From Bacteroidales bacterium (GTDB taxonomy: Bacteria > Bacteroidota > Bacteroidia > Bacteroidales > UBA932): DNA of 64,000 nucleotides. Position 1 is the first letter of the stretch. The number at the start of each line of letters is the position of its first letter. Positions 41,793 through 50,444 of this stretch are shown piece by piece. Position numbers and translations under genes: made by a program. A model generated the notes under the pieces. The model worked only from the letters and a program-made list of their open reading frames with translations. It did not search any database and was not told the origin of the DNA. The stretch is taken from positions 1 to 64,000 of the forward strand of contig JAKSJN010000008.1 of assembly GCA_024402135.1 (NCBI GenBank). Reading direction: 5' to 3'.

Positions 41793-44204
41793 TTATTTGA
41801 TTTCCCACTCATAAAGGCCGGTGCTCATCTCGTCGTACTGCTTTACTTCGAGCTTCATGGCCTTTGTCTTTACAGGTCTGAAACGGACATAGTTGGCACC
41901 CTTCACGTTGACAGGGTAGTCAGCTCTGATAGGCTGCCACTCGCCCTGTGCGTCCTTGTAGAAGAGCTGCCATGACTCTGGAACCTTGCAGCCGCCCCAT
42001 GGCTGGTCATCGAACCAGTAAACGGTGCTCTGGCTTACCTGGCTTTCCTCAGCGAATTCGTAAGCGATCCACTGGGTGCCGCCTGCGGTTGGCCATGTGT
42101 GGTAATAAGGAATCGAGGTGTTGCCACCCTGAGGGATGAGACCGTCGTTCACGGCGCCGAGGGACGCGGTGGTGGTTGAAGCGGTCACCTTGCTGGTTGA
42201 GGTGAGGGTTGCAGGTCTCTTAGGACTGGTGGCACGGAGATCCTGTGGCATCCACACGATCATTTCGCCGCTTCCGCGGTGACACCATGCATAGTAAGGG
42301 ATGAGGGTGAGCTTGACATCCTTTGCGATGAGTCTGCCCTTCTCGTCGTAGTTGAGAGTCTGGGCGTCAGCAACAAGCTGGTTGATGCCGTAAAGGAGGT
42401 CAGGACGCTTTACGACGCTGATCTCAGGGTTGGTGCCGATGAGGACTGAACGTACTGAGAAGTCGTTGTCTGGATGCTCTGCGCAGTAAACGACAGGACC
42501 GCGCTCGAATGCAACGCGACCTTCGTCAGCTGCAACCTCGCTGTGTGCCTTTACCATTCTAGGCTCCATGTCGAAATGGATCTCGACCTTGTCGCCCTTC
42601 TTCCACTTTCTGTTGATGGTGAAGTAACCCTTCTCGAGTTCTGACTCAACTTCCTCGCCATTTACCTTGACACTGTAGCCGAGGGTCTTGCCGTCGTCAT
42701 ATCTGTAGAGATCGCTAGGAACCGGAGCACCCTGTACCCAGCCTGGGATACGGATCTTGAGTGCGAAGTCCTTTGCAGCGGTCTTGTCCACGCTGAGGGT
42801 TACGTCGCCGTCCCATGGATAGTTGGTCTCCTGGCTTACGGTAACTGACTTGCCTGCGATCTTCTGGGTCATGGTGTTGGCCATGAAGAGGTTTACATAG
42901 AGATCCTTGTCCTTGACTGCATAGATGTAGCCAGGAACTGAAGGAATGAAGCGGCAGATGTTTGATGGGCAGCATGCGCAGCCGAACCAAGCCTTTCTCT
43001 GATGCTGACCGATAGACTCGAGCGGGTTAGGATAGAAGAATCCATCGCCTTCGAGAGAAACTCCGCTGAGGAGTCCGTTGTAGAGAGTGCGCTCGAGAAC
43101 GTCGTAGTACTTTGACTCGCCGTGCAGGAGGAACATTCTGTAGTTCACGTACACGTTGCCGATAGCTGCACAGGTCTCGCAGTATGCGCTCATGTTAGGG
43201 AGCTCATAGTTTGCGCCGAAGGCCTCGCCGTTGTTGGTGGCACCGATACCGCCGGTGATGTAGAGCTTCTTGCCTACGATATTCTCCCAGATGCGGTCGA
43301 TTGCTGCGATGTAGTCAGCGTCTCCGGTAAGAGCTGCTACATCTGCGATACCTGAGTACATGTAGGCGGCACGTACTGCGTGGCCGACAGCCTCGTCCTG
43401 CTCCATGATAGGGAGGTGAGCCTGGCTGTAGGCGTCATTGCGCTCGGTGTAGCCGCGCTTGTCGAGGAAGAACTTTGCCTGGTCGAGGTACTTCTTCTCT
43501 CCGGTAACGGTATAGAGCTTTGCAAGAGCCATCTCTGCGATCTGGTGTCCAGGAACGCGTACAACCTGGCCTTCGCCGTCACCGATTGCGCGGATCACGC
43601 AGTCTGCGTATGCCTTTGCGATATCGAGGAAGCTTCGCTTGCCGGTAGCCTGGTAGTGTGCGATGGCACCTTCAACCATGTGGCCGAGGTTGTAGAACTC
43701 GTGGCTGAGGTCCTCAACCATCTCCCATCTCTGGGAACCTGCCCACTCGTGAGGGTGCTCAGGATTCATTGTGCGGGCGGTGTAGAGATATCCGTCTGGC
43801 TCCTGGGCAGCCTTTACGATGACGAGGACGCTGTCGATGTATGCCTCGAGCTTTGCGTCTGGGTAGGTCTGGAGGATGTAGCTTGCACCTTCGATGGTCT
43901 TGTAGACGTCTGTGTCGTCGAATGAGTAGCCACCGACCTTGAATCCGAGGTTGTGGTCTGCGTGCATCTGCTCGGCAGCCTTTACGAAGTTGTCGTAACG
44001 GCCCTCGCTTTCGCACTTGCTGAATGCGAGAGGAATGGTAACCTCACGTGATGCCTTGAGTCTCTGGCCCCAGAAAGCATCGTTAACCTTCACAGAAGTG
44101 AAAGGAACAGGGTCGATAGGGTAGCCTGAAGACTTGCTCTGGGCATTTGCACCCAGTGTAGCTGCCATAATGGCCAGCCCTGCAATCAATCTAGTGTGTT
44201 TCAT
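41793..44204 (-). CDS. GH127 beta-L-arabinofuranosidase
   Basis: 803 residues with a signal peptide (MKHTRLIAGLAIMAATLGANA). The alpha/alpha barrel includes DVYKTIEGASYILQTYPD. The zinc-thiolate active site is complete: acid/base candidate E327 (NNGEAFG), ligands E343 and C345 (YCETCA), and the C411-C412 pair (GCACCPSN), the first Cys being the nucleophile by analogy to HypBA1. It hydrolyses beta-linked arabinofuranose, as in hydroxyproline-linked plant glycans. A C-terminal discoidin-like module follows (TVYWFDDQPWGGCKVPESWQ). It lies between GH97 and the epimerase in the operon. Confidence 0.93.
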   Translation of the reverse strand: MKHTRLIAGLAIMAATLGANAQSKSSGYPIDPVPFTSVKVNDAFWGQRLKASREVTIPLAFSKCESEGRYDNFVKAAEQMHADHNLGFKVGGYSFDDTDVYKTIEGASYILQTYPDAKLEAYIDSVLVIVKAAQEPDGYLYTARTMNPEHPHEWAGSQRWEMVEDLSHEFYNLGHMVEGAIAHYQATGKRSFLDIAKAYADCVIRAIGDGEGQVVRVPGHQIAEMALAKLYTVTGEKKYLDQAKFFLDKRGYTERNDAYSQAHLPIMEQDEAVGHAVRAAYMYSGIADVAALTGDADYIAAIDRIWENIVGKKLYITGGIGATNNGEAFGANYELPNMSAYCETCAAIGNVYVNYRMFLLHGESKYYDVLERTLYNGLLSGVSLEGDGFFYPNPLESIGQHQRKAWFGCACCPSNICRFIPSVPGYIYAVKDKDLYVNLFMANTMTQKIAGKSVTVSQETNYPWDGDVTLSVDKTAAKDFALKIRIPGWVQGAPVPSDLYRYDDGKTLGYSVKVNGEEVESELEKGYFTINRKWKKGDKVEIHFDMEPRMVKAHSEVAADEGRVAFERGPVVYCAEHPDNDFSVRSVLIGTNPEISVVKRPDLLYGINQLVADAQTLNYDEKGRLIAKDVKLTLIPYYAWCHRGSGEMIVWMPQDLRATSPKRPATLTSTSKVTASTTTASLGAVNDGLIPQGGNTSIPYYHTWPTAGGTQWIAYEFAEESQVSQSTVYWFDDQPWGGCKVPESWQLFYKDAQGEWQPIRADYPVNVKGANYVRFRPVKTKAMKLEVKQYDEMSTGLYEWEIK

Positions 44205-44228
44205 GTAGTTATAGTTTTGTTTGTGTTT

Positions 44229-46208
44229 TTATCTCTTCGGAGTGACAGTCATGGCAAATCCGCCGCCTGACTGCATCACTACCTGTTTTTCTGATTTTCT
44301 GTCAACTGTGAACTTCTCGATGGCATAGTCTTCCGCGTTCTTGCCGGCGTTGATTCCATCTCTGTACAGAGTGACGTCATATTCTCCATCACCGAGGAAA
44401 TCGAAGCAGAGGTCAATGGTCCTGCCGTCCCAGTTTGCAAGTCCACCTACATACCACGAGTTGCCGTTCTTGCGGGCTGTCACAATGTATTCGCCGATTT
44501 TTCCGCTCAGTATTCTCTCGCTTTCATAGATTCTTGGGAGTGAGGTTATGAAATCCGTGGTTTCCTGCTCTCGCCTGTAGAGAGACGGTGAGTCGCACAG
44601 CATTGTAAGAGGGGAGTCGAATACGATGTAGGTGGCAACCTGATGTGCCCTGGTTCCCATGGTCATAGGGCTTGAGTAAACGCCCTTGAAATCTGCTTTG
44701 CTGGCGTTCCTCATCGAGCCAGGTGTGTAGTCGGTGTAGCCTGCCATGAGTCTGATGAACGGGAATGTCGTGTTGTAGAGAGGCATGTTGATGTCAACCT
44801 CGCTCCATTTCACCTCTTCCTGACCGAAAACTGATTCGTAGTTCAGTACGTTCGGATATGTCCTGTTGATGCCGACAGGCTTTGAAATGCCGTGGAGGTC
44901 AAGTATCATCTTGTGCTCTGCGGCAAGCCCGGCGAGCCTCCAGACTATCTCGTTTGCTTCCTGGTCGTCCCTGTCGAGGAAATCCACCTTGAAGCCGGCA
45001 ATGCCCATCTTTGAGTATTTGTCAAAAGCTTCAGGCTGGTCGTCCAGAACGTTGAAGACCGTCCAGAGGATGATCCTTACATTTCTCTGGGCGGCATATT
45101 TTACGAGTTCTTCGATATCGAGCTCGGCAATCGGAGTCATCATGTCTCCAGATGATGGAACATACCAGCCTTCGTCGAGAATCATGTATTCGAGACCGTT
45201 CTCGGAAGCAAAGTCGATGTAATGGTGGTAGGTATCCATGTTGATTCCTGCCTCGAAATCAACTCCGCTGAGGTTCCAGTCATTCCACCATTCCCAGGCG
45301 CTGAATCCTGGCTTGATCCAGGAAATGTCGCTCAGTCTTGATGGCTCGGCAAGAGCATAGACCAGATTATTCACAGGCATCTGTGTATCATCGTCGGTAA
45401 TTGCCATGATTCTCCATGGATACGAACGTGTTCCTTCGGAAACTGCTATGTATTCCTCGGTGCCTGTCACAAATCGCTGCTGTCTGCCGCGATATTTGTC
45501 AAACTGGTTTGGATACTGGGCGAAAACGCCTTTGATGCTGTTTCCTTCCGCTTTGATGAACATTCCTGGATAGTCTTTTACATCAGATTCCAGTATTGTC
45601 ACCTTGGGACCGTTTTTGCTTTCAACGGTTGCGGGCAGGAATGCAAGAGTAGGCGATCCTTCAGAAAGTTTCTGGACGGTATAGCTGTTCTGGAACGCCA
45701 TAGCCATCGGCTTTTTCTCGTTGGTCGAGTAAGGAAGCCAGCTTCTGACATCGTCAACGAATCTGAATTCGGCGGTCTCGTCCTGAATGACCGTCTTTCC
45801 CTTTCTCGAAGTCAGATATCTGTATGCAACACCCTCGTTTGAAGCTATCCATTCCATCTGGAAACCATCCCTGAACTCGATGATCATCCTGTTGTACGAA
45901 AATGTGAAAGACTTCTGGCGATAGAAAGGAGCGTCAATGGTCTCCGTCTTCGATTCAGGTCTGCGGCATCTCTCAACCTTGCTGTCGGCAATCCCGATCC
46001 GAGATCCGTCCTCGAGGATAAGTGCTGTCTTTGCCCCTTTGATGAGAAGATCCCCGTCGTGGCTGACATCGTAGCCTTCAGGAGAAATTGAGATGCTGGT
46101 GCGTCCGTCGGGAGATGACAGACTGTAAGTCTTCGTCTTTGCCGCCTGCGACGGCAGGCAGAAAAGTGCTGCGAGAATGGCAAATGCCAGCTTTTTCGAT
46201 GGGTTCAT
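44229..46208 (-). CDS. GH97 glycosidase, retaining type
   Basis: 659 residues from MNPSKKLAFAILAALFCLPS (signal peptide); the frame further upstream precedes the signal and is rejected. The N-terminal beta-sandwich and (beta/alpha)8 barrel of GH97 are clear (YMILDEGWYVPS, MGIAGFKVDFLDRDDQEANE, ILDLHGISKPVGINRTYPN). The Asp in KVDFLDRDDQ is the nucleophile of the retaining, alpha-galactosidase-like branch; the SusB inverting Glu pattern is not seen. Likely substrates are alpha-galactosides or beta-L-arabinopyranosides. It is the first gene of the arabinose operon, divergent from the HTCS. Confidence 0.88.
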   Translation of the reverse strand: MNPSKKLAFAILAALFCLPSQAAKTKTYSLSSPDGRTSISISPEGYDVSHDGDLLIKGAKTALILEDGSRIGIADSKVERCRRPESKTETIDAPFYRQKSFTFSYNRMIIEFRDGFQMEWIASNEGVAYRYLTSRKGKTVIQDETAEFRFVDDVRSWLPYSTNEKKPMAMAFQNSYTVQKLSEGSPTLAFLPATVESKNGPKVTILESDVKDYPGMFIKAEGNSIKGVFAQYPNQFDKYRGRQQRFVTGTEEYIAVSEGTRSYPWRIMAITDDDTQMPVNNLVYALAEPSRLSDISWIKPGFSAWEWWNDWNLSGVDFEAGINMDTYHHYIDFASENGLEYMILDEGWYVPSSGDMMTPIAELDIEELVKYAAQRNVRIILWTVFNVLDDQPEAFDKYSKMGIAGFKVDFLDRDDQEANEIVWRLAGLAAEHKMILDLHGISKPVGINRTYPNVLNYESVFGQEEVKWSEVDINMPLYNTTFPFIRLMAGYTDYTPGSMRNASKADFKGVYSSPMTMGTRAHQVATYIVFDSPLTMLCDSPSLYRREQETTDFITSLPRIYESERILSGKIGEYIVTARKNGNSWYVGGLANWDGRTIDLCFDFLGDGEYDVTLYRDGINAGKNAEDYAIEKFTVDRKSEKQVVMQSGGGFAMTVTPKR

Positions 46209-46373
46209 CGGGTGGTTCAGCTTTAGTGTTACATTTAGTTCACAAAAATACTCATAATATATATGCGATTTTATAATCACAGTCTAATTCTGTGCAAAAA
46301 TAATCCAAGTCCTGGACGATAGTTTGTGTACTTGGATTTATTTGTTACTTTTGACAAGTATTCCTATTTATAT
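46209..46373. promoter_or_regulatory. Divergent regulatory region between GH97 operon and HTCS
   Basis: 165 bp, AT-rich. Plus strand: TTTG at 46323-46326, 19-nt spacer, TACTTTTG at 46346-46353, 20 nt before the HTCS ATG at 46374, a full Bacteroidetes promoter. Minus strand: two candidate -7 boxes TATTTTTG (complements of 46243-46250 and 46295-46302) for the GH97 operon, without a clear -33 box, as expected for an activator-dependent promoter. The HTCS binding site could not be identified. Confidence 0.6.
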
Positions 46374-49300
46374 ATGCTGATGCTTAAGAAATACCTTCTG
46401 GCGATGGCTGTCGCACTGCTCTCGATGAACATTTTGGCAGCTGTTCCGGAATTCAATTTCCGGCGTTATAACATGTCCTCGGGACTGACTTCCGATATGA
46501 TCGGAGCACTGCTTCAGGATTCATCCGGTCTTGTCTGGATAGGACATGGAGAGGGCGTTGACAGTTTTGACGGCCATCGCATGCGCAGTTATGATATGCT
46601 GGATAACGGGAAACGGCTCAATGGCGTTTCGATCAACTGTCTGGCGGAAGATAACGATCATAATCTTTGGGCGGGCAGTGATGACGGCGTATATTTTCAT
46701 TCTCATTCCGATGGCTCCTCAGTATTCAGAAAACTTGCTGCCACTACTGCTTCGGGCCAGAATGTAAGGTCTGTTGTTACTTCGATCGCGATCGATCAGG
46801 ATGGTCTGGTCTGGATGTCGACCCGTGGTCAGGGAGTCCTGTGCTATGACCGGAAATCAGATCTTCTGAAGTCGTATCCGGAAGATTCCTTTGCAACTGA
46901 TCTTGAATCGTTGTTTGTGGATTCTTCCAACACTGTCTGGGCTGCAGTTTCTACCGAGAATAACTGTCTGTATGCCTTTAACCGGGCAGATTCCGCTTTT
47001 CATCGCCTCGATGTTGATCTCGGGCCAGGAGTGAGGTCCAGAATAGGCGTGATGACTGAAGACTCGTCATCGAATCTATGGTTCGCAACCTGGGATACCG
47101 GTATCTACATGTACGACCGCGAATCCGGCAAGACCAAACGTTTCTTTGATGGAGCAAAGGGCTTTTATCATGTTCACTCCATTTTGGAGCTCCGCCCGGG
47201 TGAATTCCTTGTGGGCTCTGATGAAGGTCTTCTCTGGTATAATGTCATCTCCTCGGAATCCAAGCTGTTTACCAATGACCGCGGCAGTGAGGAATCCTTG
47301 TCCGACCGTTTCGTCTATCCTGTGATGAAAGATACAGAAGGCGGACTCTGGGTGGGTACGTATTATGGTGGAGTCAACTATGCAACTCCCGTAGCAAGCC
47401 AGTTTGCGCGTACAACCAGGGTGAATGGTATCGAGACAGATGAGAATTTTGTCGTCAGTTCCTTTGCAATGGATCCTGATGGAACCATATGGGTAGGCTC
47501 GGATAATGCCGGACTGACCCATCTTCTTGAAAATGGAGAATGCGTATCGATTCCGCAGTCGCGTCAGTGGAACGTCCATGCTGTCTGGGCTGATGCCGGC
47601 TATGTATGGGTCGGAACCTACGGAAGCGGCCTTATGCGTATTGACAAGAAAAACAATTCGGTCAGAAACTATTCTCAGCAGAGTGGCCTGGACTATTCCA
47701 GCGTGTATGCAATAAAGCGTGACAGCAAGGGTCGTCTATGGGTGGCCACCTTGACGGGTGTTTTCACATATGCAGAAGATACCGACAGGTTCGTGAACAG
47801 ATATACGACGGGCAGTCTGTGCTATGATATCGAGGAATCCATCGATGGAGACATCTGGTTTGCCACCACAGGCAGGGGAGTACTCAGGTATGTCGACAGG
47901 GAGGACTCCTGGCGCAGCTATGGAGTTGACTCGGGCACGATGACGACCAACACCGTAACCAGTCTGTATGCTTCCGTGGACGGAAATGTCTATGCCACTA
48001 CAGCAGATGGTCTTGCCCGCTATTATGACTCGGACGGGACGTTCAAGTCCCAGGGCCTTCAGGAATATGGCAGCCTGCTCTATGTCACAGGTGACGGAAC
48101 CAACCTCTGGGTTACTTCTACCGACAGACTTATCCGTTATGACCTGGCCGATGGTGCTGTGACAACATATGACTACGGAGACGGCATGCTTGATGGACAG
48201 TTCATTCCGAATGCCGGCCTGATGTCCGCTTCGGGAAGAATATATGTCGGGACGGCAAAGGGCTTCTGCTCATTTGTCCCACAGAACATCGGAATCAATG
48301 AATTCGTCCTTCCTGTGCTTATCACATCCTTCGAGTTCCGCGATAGGAAAGGCACCGCAGCACGTGGAGGCGACCTGTATCATTTCCTTGATCTTGACAA
48401 GGAAATCAGTCTTGACTGGCGCAGGAATGACGTAAGGTTCTCGTTTGTAGGGCTGAGCTACTGCTCTCCTGCCAAGAACCGCTATGCATACAAGCTTGAA
48501 GGTTTCGATTCGCAGTGGACCCGGGCGGCGGATGTATCTACGGCGACCTATACCAACCTGCCTGCCGGCAGATACCGTTTCATGGTCAAGGCGTGCAACA
48601 ACGATGGCGTCTGGAATGATGAGGGGGCTTACATAGATTTCAGGATACGTCAGCATATACTGAGGACCTTTGCGGCAAAGATTCTATATGTCCTGCTTCT
48701 CCTTTCTGCGGCATATATGGTCTACAGAATCTTCAGGAACCGCTCGCTCAGACGGATGCAGCAGAGCTTCGAGATGAAGGAAAGCGAACGCGAGGCGATG
48801 GAACTCGAATCGAAAGTCCAGTTCCTTACGTCCATTGCCCATGAGGTCCGTACTCCTCTTTCACTTATCATGGCTCCTGTCGAGAAACTGAAGGCTTCTA
48901 TGGCAGGCATGAGTGACCAGGACCGTGGTTACCTTGACGTCATTGACCGTAACTGCAGCCGTCTTGGGCGCCTGATAAACCAGCTGCTCGATTTCAGCCG
49001 GTTCAACCAGGAGACAAGCCAGTCTTTCGATTTCCAGAAAGGTGATGTGGCACTGATAGTCCGCTCGGTCTGCTCTTCATTCGTGCCTACATTCGATAAG
49101 GACGGCATTGAATTCACCGAGGAGTATCCCGAGGAGCCGATCATTGCCGACGTCGATATGGAATCATTGACGACAATCGTCATGAACCTGTTGTCAAACG
49201 CGGTAAAATATACAAATGACAAGGTCGGCCTCAAATGTTCTTGCGACGACGATTTCTTTACGGTTGCCGTCTCTGACAACGGCCCTGGCATATCCGAAGA

Positions 49301-50333
49301 ACTTCGAGGAAGGATTTTCCACCCATATTTCCGTGCAGACGAGACTTCTGTCGGCACTGGACTTGGCCTGGCGATATTGAAAAAGCTTGTTGATGCTCTC
49401 GGCGGCAATGTCAGGGTCAGTGATGCCCAGGGAGGCGGAAGCATATTCGCGGTAAGCCTTCCTGTTCATCAGCCGGAAACTTCTTTAGCAGACTCTGTGG
49501 AGGATTCGGAAACGTCGACAACTGCCGACGGCGAAATTAAAGATGAGATGCCGCAACATCTCAAGACAGGTAAAGCTGACCGTCAGACCATCCTCATCGT
49601 GGAGGATGACGTTGACATGCGAACCTTCCTTGTTTCCGATTTCCGCGAAATTTACAATGTGCTTGAGGCACCTGACGCCGAAACGGCGGAGCGCCTGCTG
49701 TTCCAATATGACGTTTCCCTGGTGATCAGTGACTGGATGATGCCGGGCAAGTCGGGCGCGGAACTGTGCCGATTCGTCCGTAGCCGCAAGACGCTCTGCC
49801 AGCTGCCGTTCATCATGCTTACGGCTAAGTCTGACGATGCTTCGCAGCTTGAGAGCCTGGACTGTGGCGCTGATGCTCATGTGAAGAAGCCGTTCTCTCC
49901 TGAACACCTTCGTGCACTCGTTGCCCATCTCATCAAGATGAGGAACATGCTCGCTCAGAGTTATTATGTCATGCAGGTTGCCGATTCGGGCAAGCCGGGA
50001 GCCAAGGATGATTTCTTCTCCCGTCTCACCGAGATTATCGAGTCCAACATTTCAAACACCGAGCTGTCGGTCGAAATGCTGGCAAAGGAACTGTGCGTCA
50101 GCCGTTCCGGCCTGTTCGCAAAGGTCAAGGCTGTTTCGGGAGATACTCCGAACAGGCTGATTATGGACATCAGGTTGAAGGCGGCTGCAAAGATGCTTCT
50201 GGAGTCGAACAACTCGGTAAGCGAGATCAGCTACATGGTCGGTTTCAACTCTCCGTCATACTTCTCGAAATGTTTTTCGGCACAGTACGGAATGACCCCG
50301 CACCAATGGATGGAAAAGCACAGAAACGACTAA
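46374..50333 (+). CDS. Hybrid two-component sensor/regulator (HTCS)
   Basis: 1319 residues from MLMLKKYLLAMAVALLSMN (signal). About 14 Reg_prop beta-propeller repeats (WIGHGEGVDSFDG, WVGTYGSGLMRID, WFATTGRGVLRYVD) form the periplasmic sensor, then Y_Y_Y (YAYKLEGFDSQW, TNLPAGRYRFMVKACN). One membrane helix (ILYVLLLLSAAYMVYRIF). Cytosolic HisKA (FLTSIAHEVRTPLSLIM), HATPase (NLLSNAVKYT, DNGPGI, GTGLGLAI), receiver (ILIVEDD, VISDWMMPG, KKPF) and AraC-type HTH end (VSEISYMVGFNSPSYFSKCF). It senses an oligosaccharide in the periplasm and activates the PUL. Complete; no missing residue seen. Confidence 0.95.
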   Translation: MLMLKKYLLAMAVALLSMNILAAVPEFNFRRYNMSSGLTSDMIGALLQDSSGLVWIGHGEGVDSFDGHRMRSYDMLDNGKRLNGVSINCLAEDNDHNLWAGSDDGVYFHSHSDGSSVFRKLAATTASGQNVRSVVTSIAIDQDGLVWMSTRGQGVLCYDRKSDLLKSYPEDSFATDLESLFVDSSNTVWAAVSTENNCLYAFNRADSAFHRLDVDLGPGVRSRIGVMTEDSSSNLWFATWDTGIYMYDRESGKTKRFFDGAKGFYHVHSILELRPGEFLVGSDEGLLWYNVISSESKLFTNDRGSEESLSDRFVYPVMKDTEGGLWVGTYYGGVNYATPVASQFARTTRVNGIETDENFVVSSFAMDPDGTIWVGSDNAGLTHLLENGECVSIPQSRQWNVHAVWADAGYVWVGTYGSGLMRIDKKNNSVRNYSQQSGLDYSSVYAIKRDSKGRLWVATLTGVFTYAEDTDRFVNRYTTGSLCYDIEESIDGDIWFATTGRGVLRYVDREDSWRSYGVDSGTMTTNTVTSLYASVDGNVYATTADGLARYYDSDGTFKSQGLQEYGSLLYVTGDGTNLWVTSTDRLIRYDLADGAVTTYDYGDGMLDGQFIPNAGLMSASGRIYVGTAKGFCSFVPQNIGINEFVLPVLITSFEFRDRKGTAARGGDLYHFLDLDKEISLDWRRNDVRFSFVGLSYCSPAKNRYAYKLEGFDSQWTRAADVSTATYTNLPAGRYRFMVKACNNDGVWNDEGAYIDFRIRQHILRTFAAKILYVLLLLSAAYMVYRIFRNRSLRRMQQSFEMKESEREAMELESKVQFLTSIAHEVRTPLSLIMAPVEKLKASMAGMSDQDRGYLDVIDRNCSRLGRLINQLLDFSRFNQETSQSFDFQKGDVALIVRSVCSSFVPTFDKDGIEFTEEYPEEPIIADVDMESLTTIVMNLLSNAVKYTNDKVGLKCSCDDDFFTVAVSDNGPGISEELRGRIFHPYFRADETSVGTGLGLAILKKLVDALGGNVRVSDAQGGGSIFAVSLPVHQPETSLADSVEDSETSTTADGEIKDEMPQHLKTGKADRQTILIVEDDVDMRTFLVSDFREIYNVLEAPDAETAERLLFQYDVSLVISDWMMPGKSGAELCRFVRSRKTLCQLPFIMLTAKSDDASQLESLDCGADAHVKKPFSPEHLRALVAHLIKMRNMLAQSYYVMQVADSGKPGAKDDFFSRLTEIIESNISNTELSVEMLAKELCVSRSGLFAKVKAVSGDTPNRLIMDIRLKAAAKMLLESNNSVSEISYMVGFNSPSYFSKCFSAQYGMTPHQWMEKHRND

Positions 50334-50381
50334 AAGGTTTTAATTATTAACAGAAGAGGGCTTTTTTTATTAATTTATTCG

Positions 50382-50389
50382 TATTTTTG
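50382..50389 (+). promoter_or_regulatory. -7 box upstream of susC
   Basis: TATTTTTG, 55 nt before the susC ATG. No exact -33 TTTG at 19-21 nt; a T-run (50362-50368) sits there instead, consistent with activator-dependent transcription. Confidence 0.5.
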
Positions 50390-50444
50390 CGAGCTATTTT
50401 TTGAACGATTATTACCTAACATAATTTATCAAAACATTAATTTC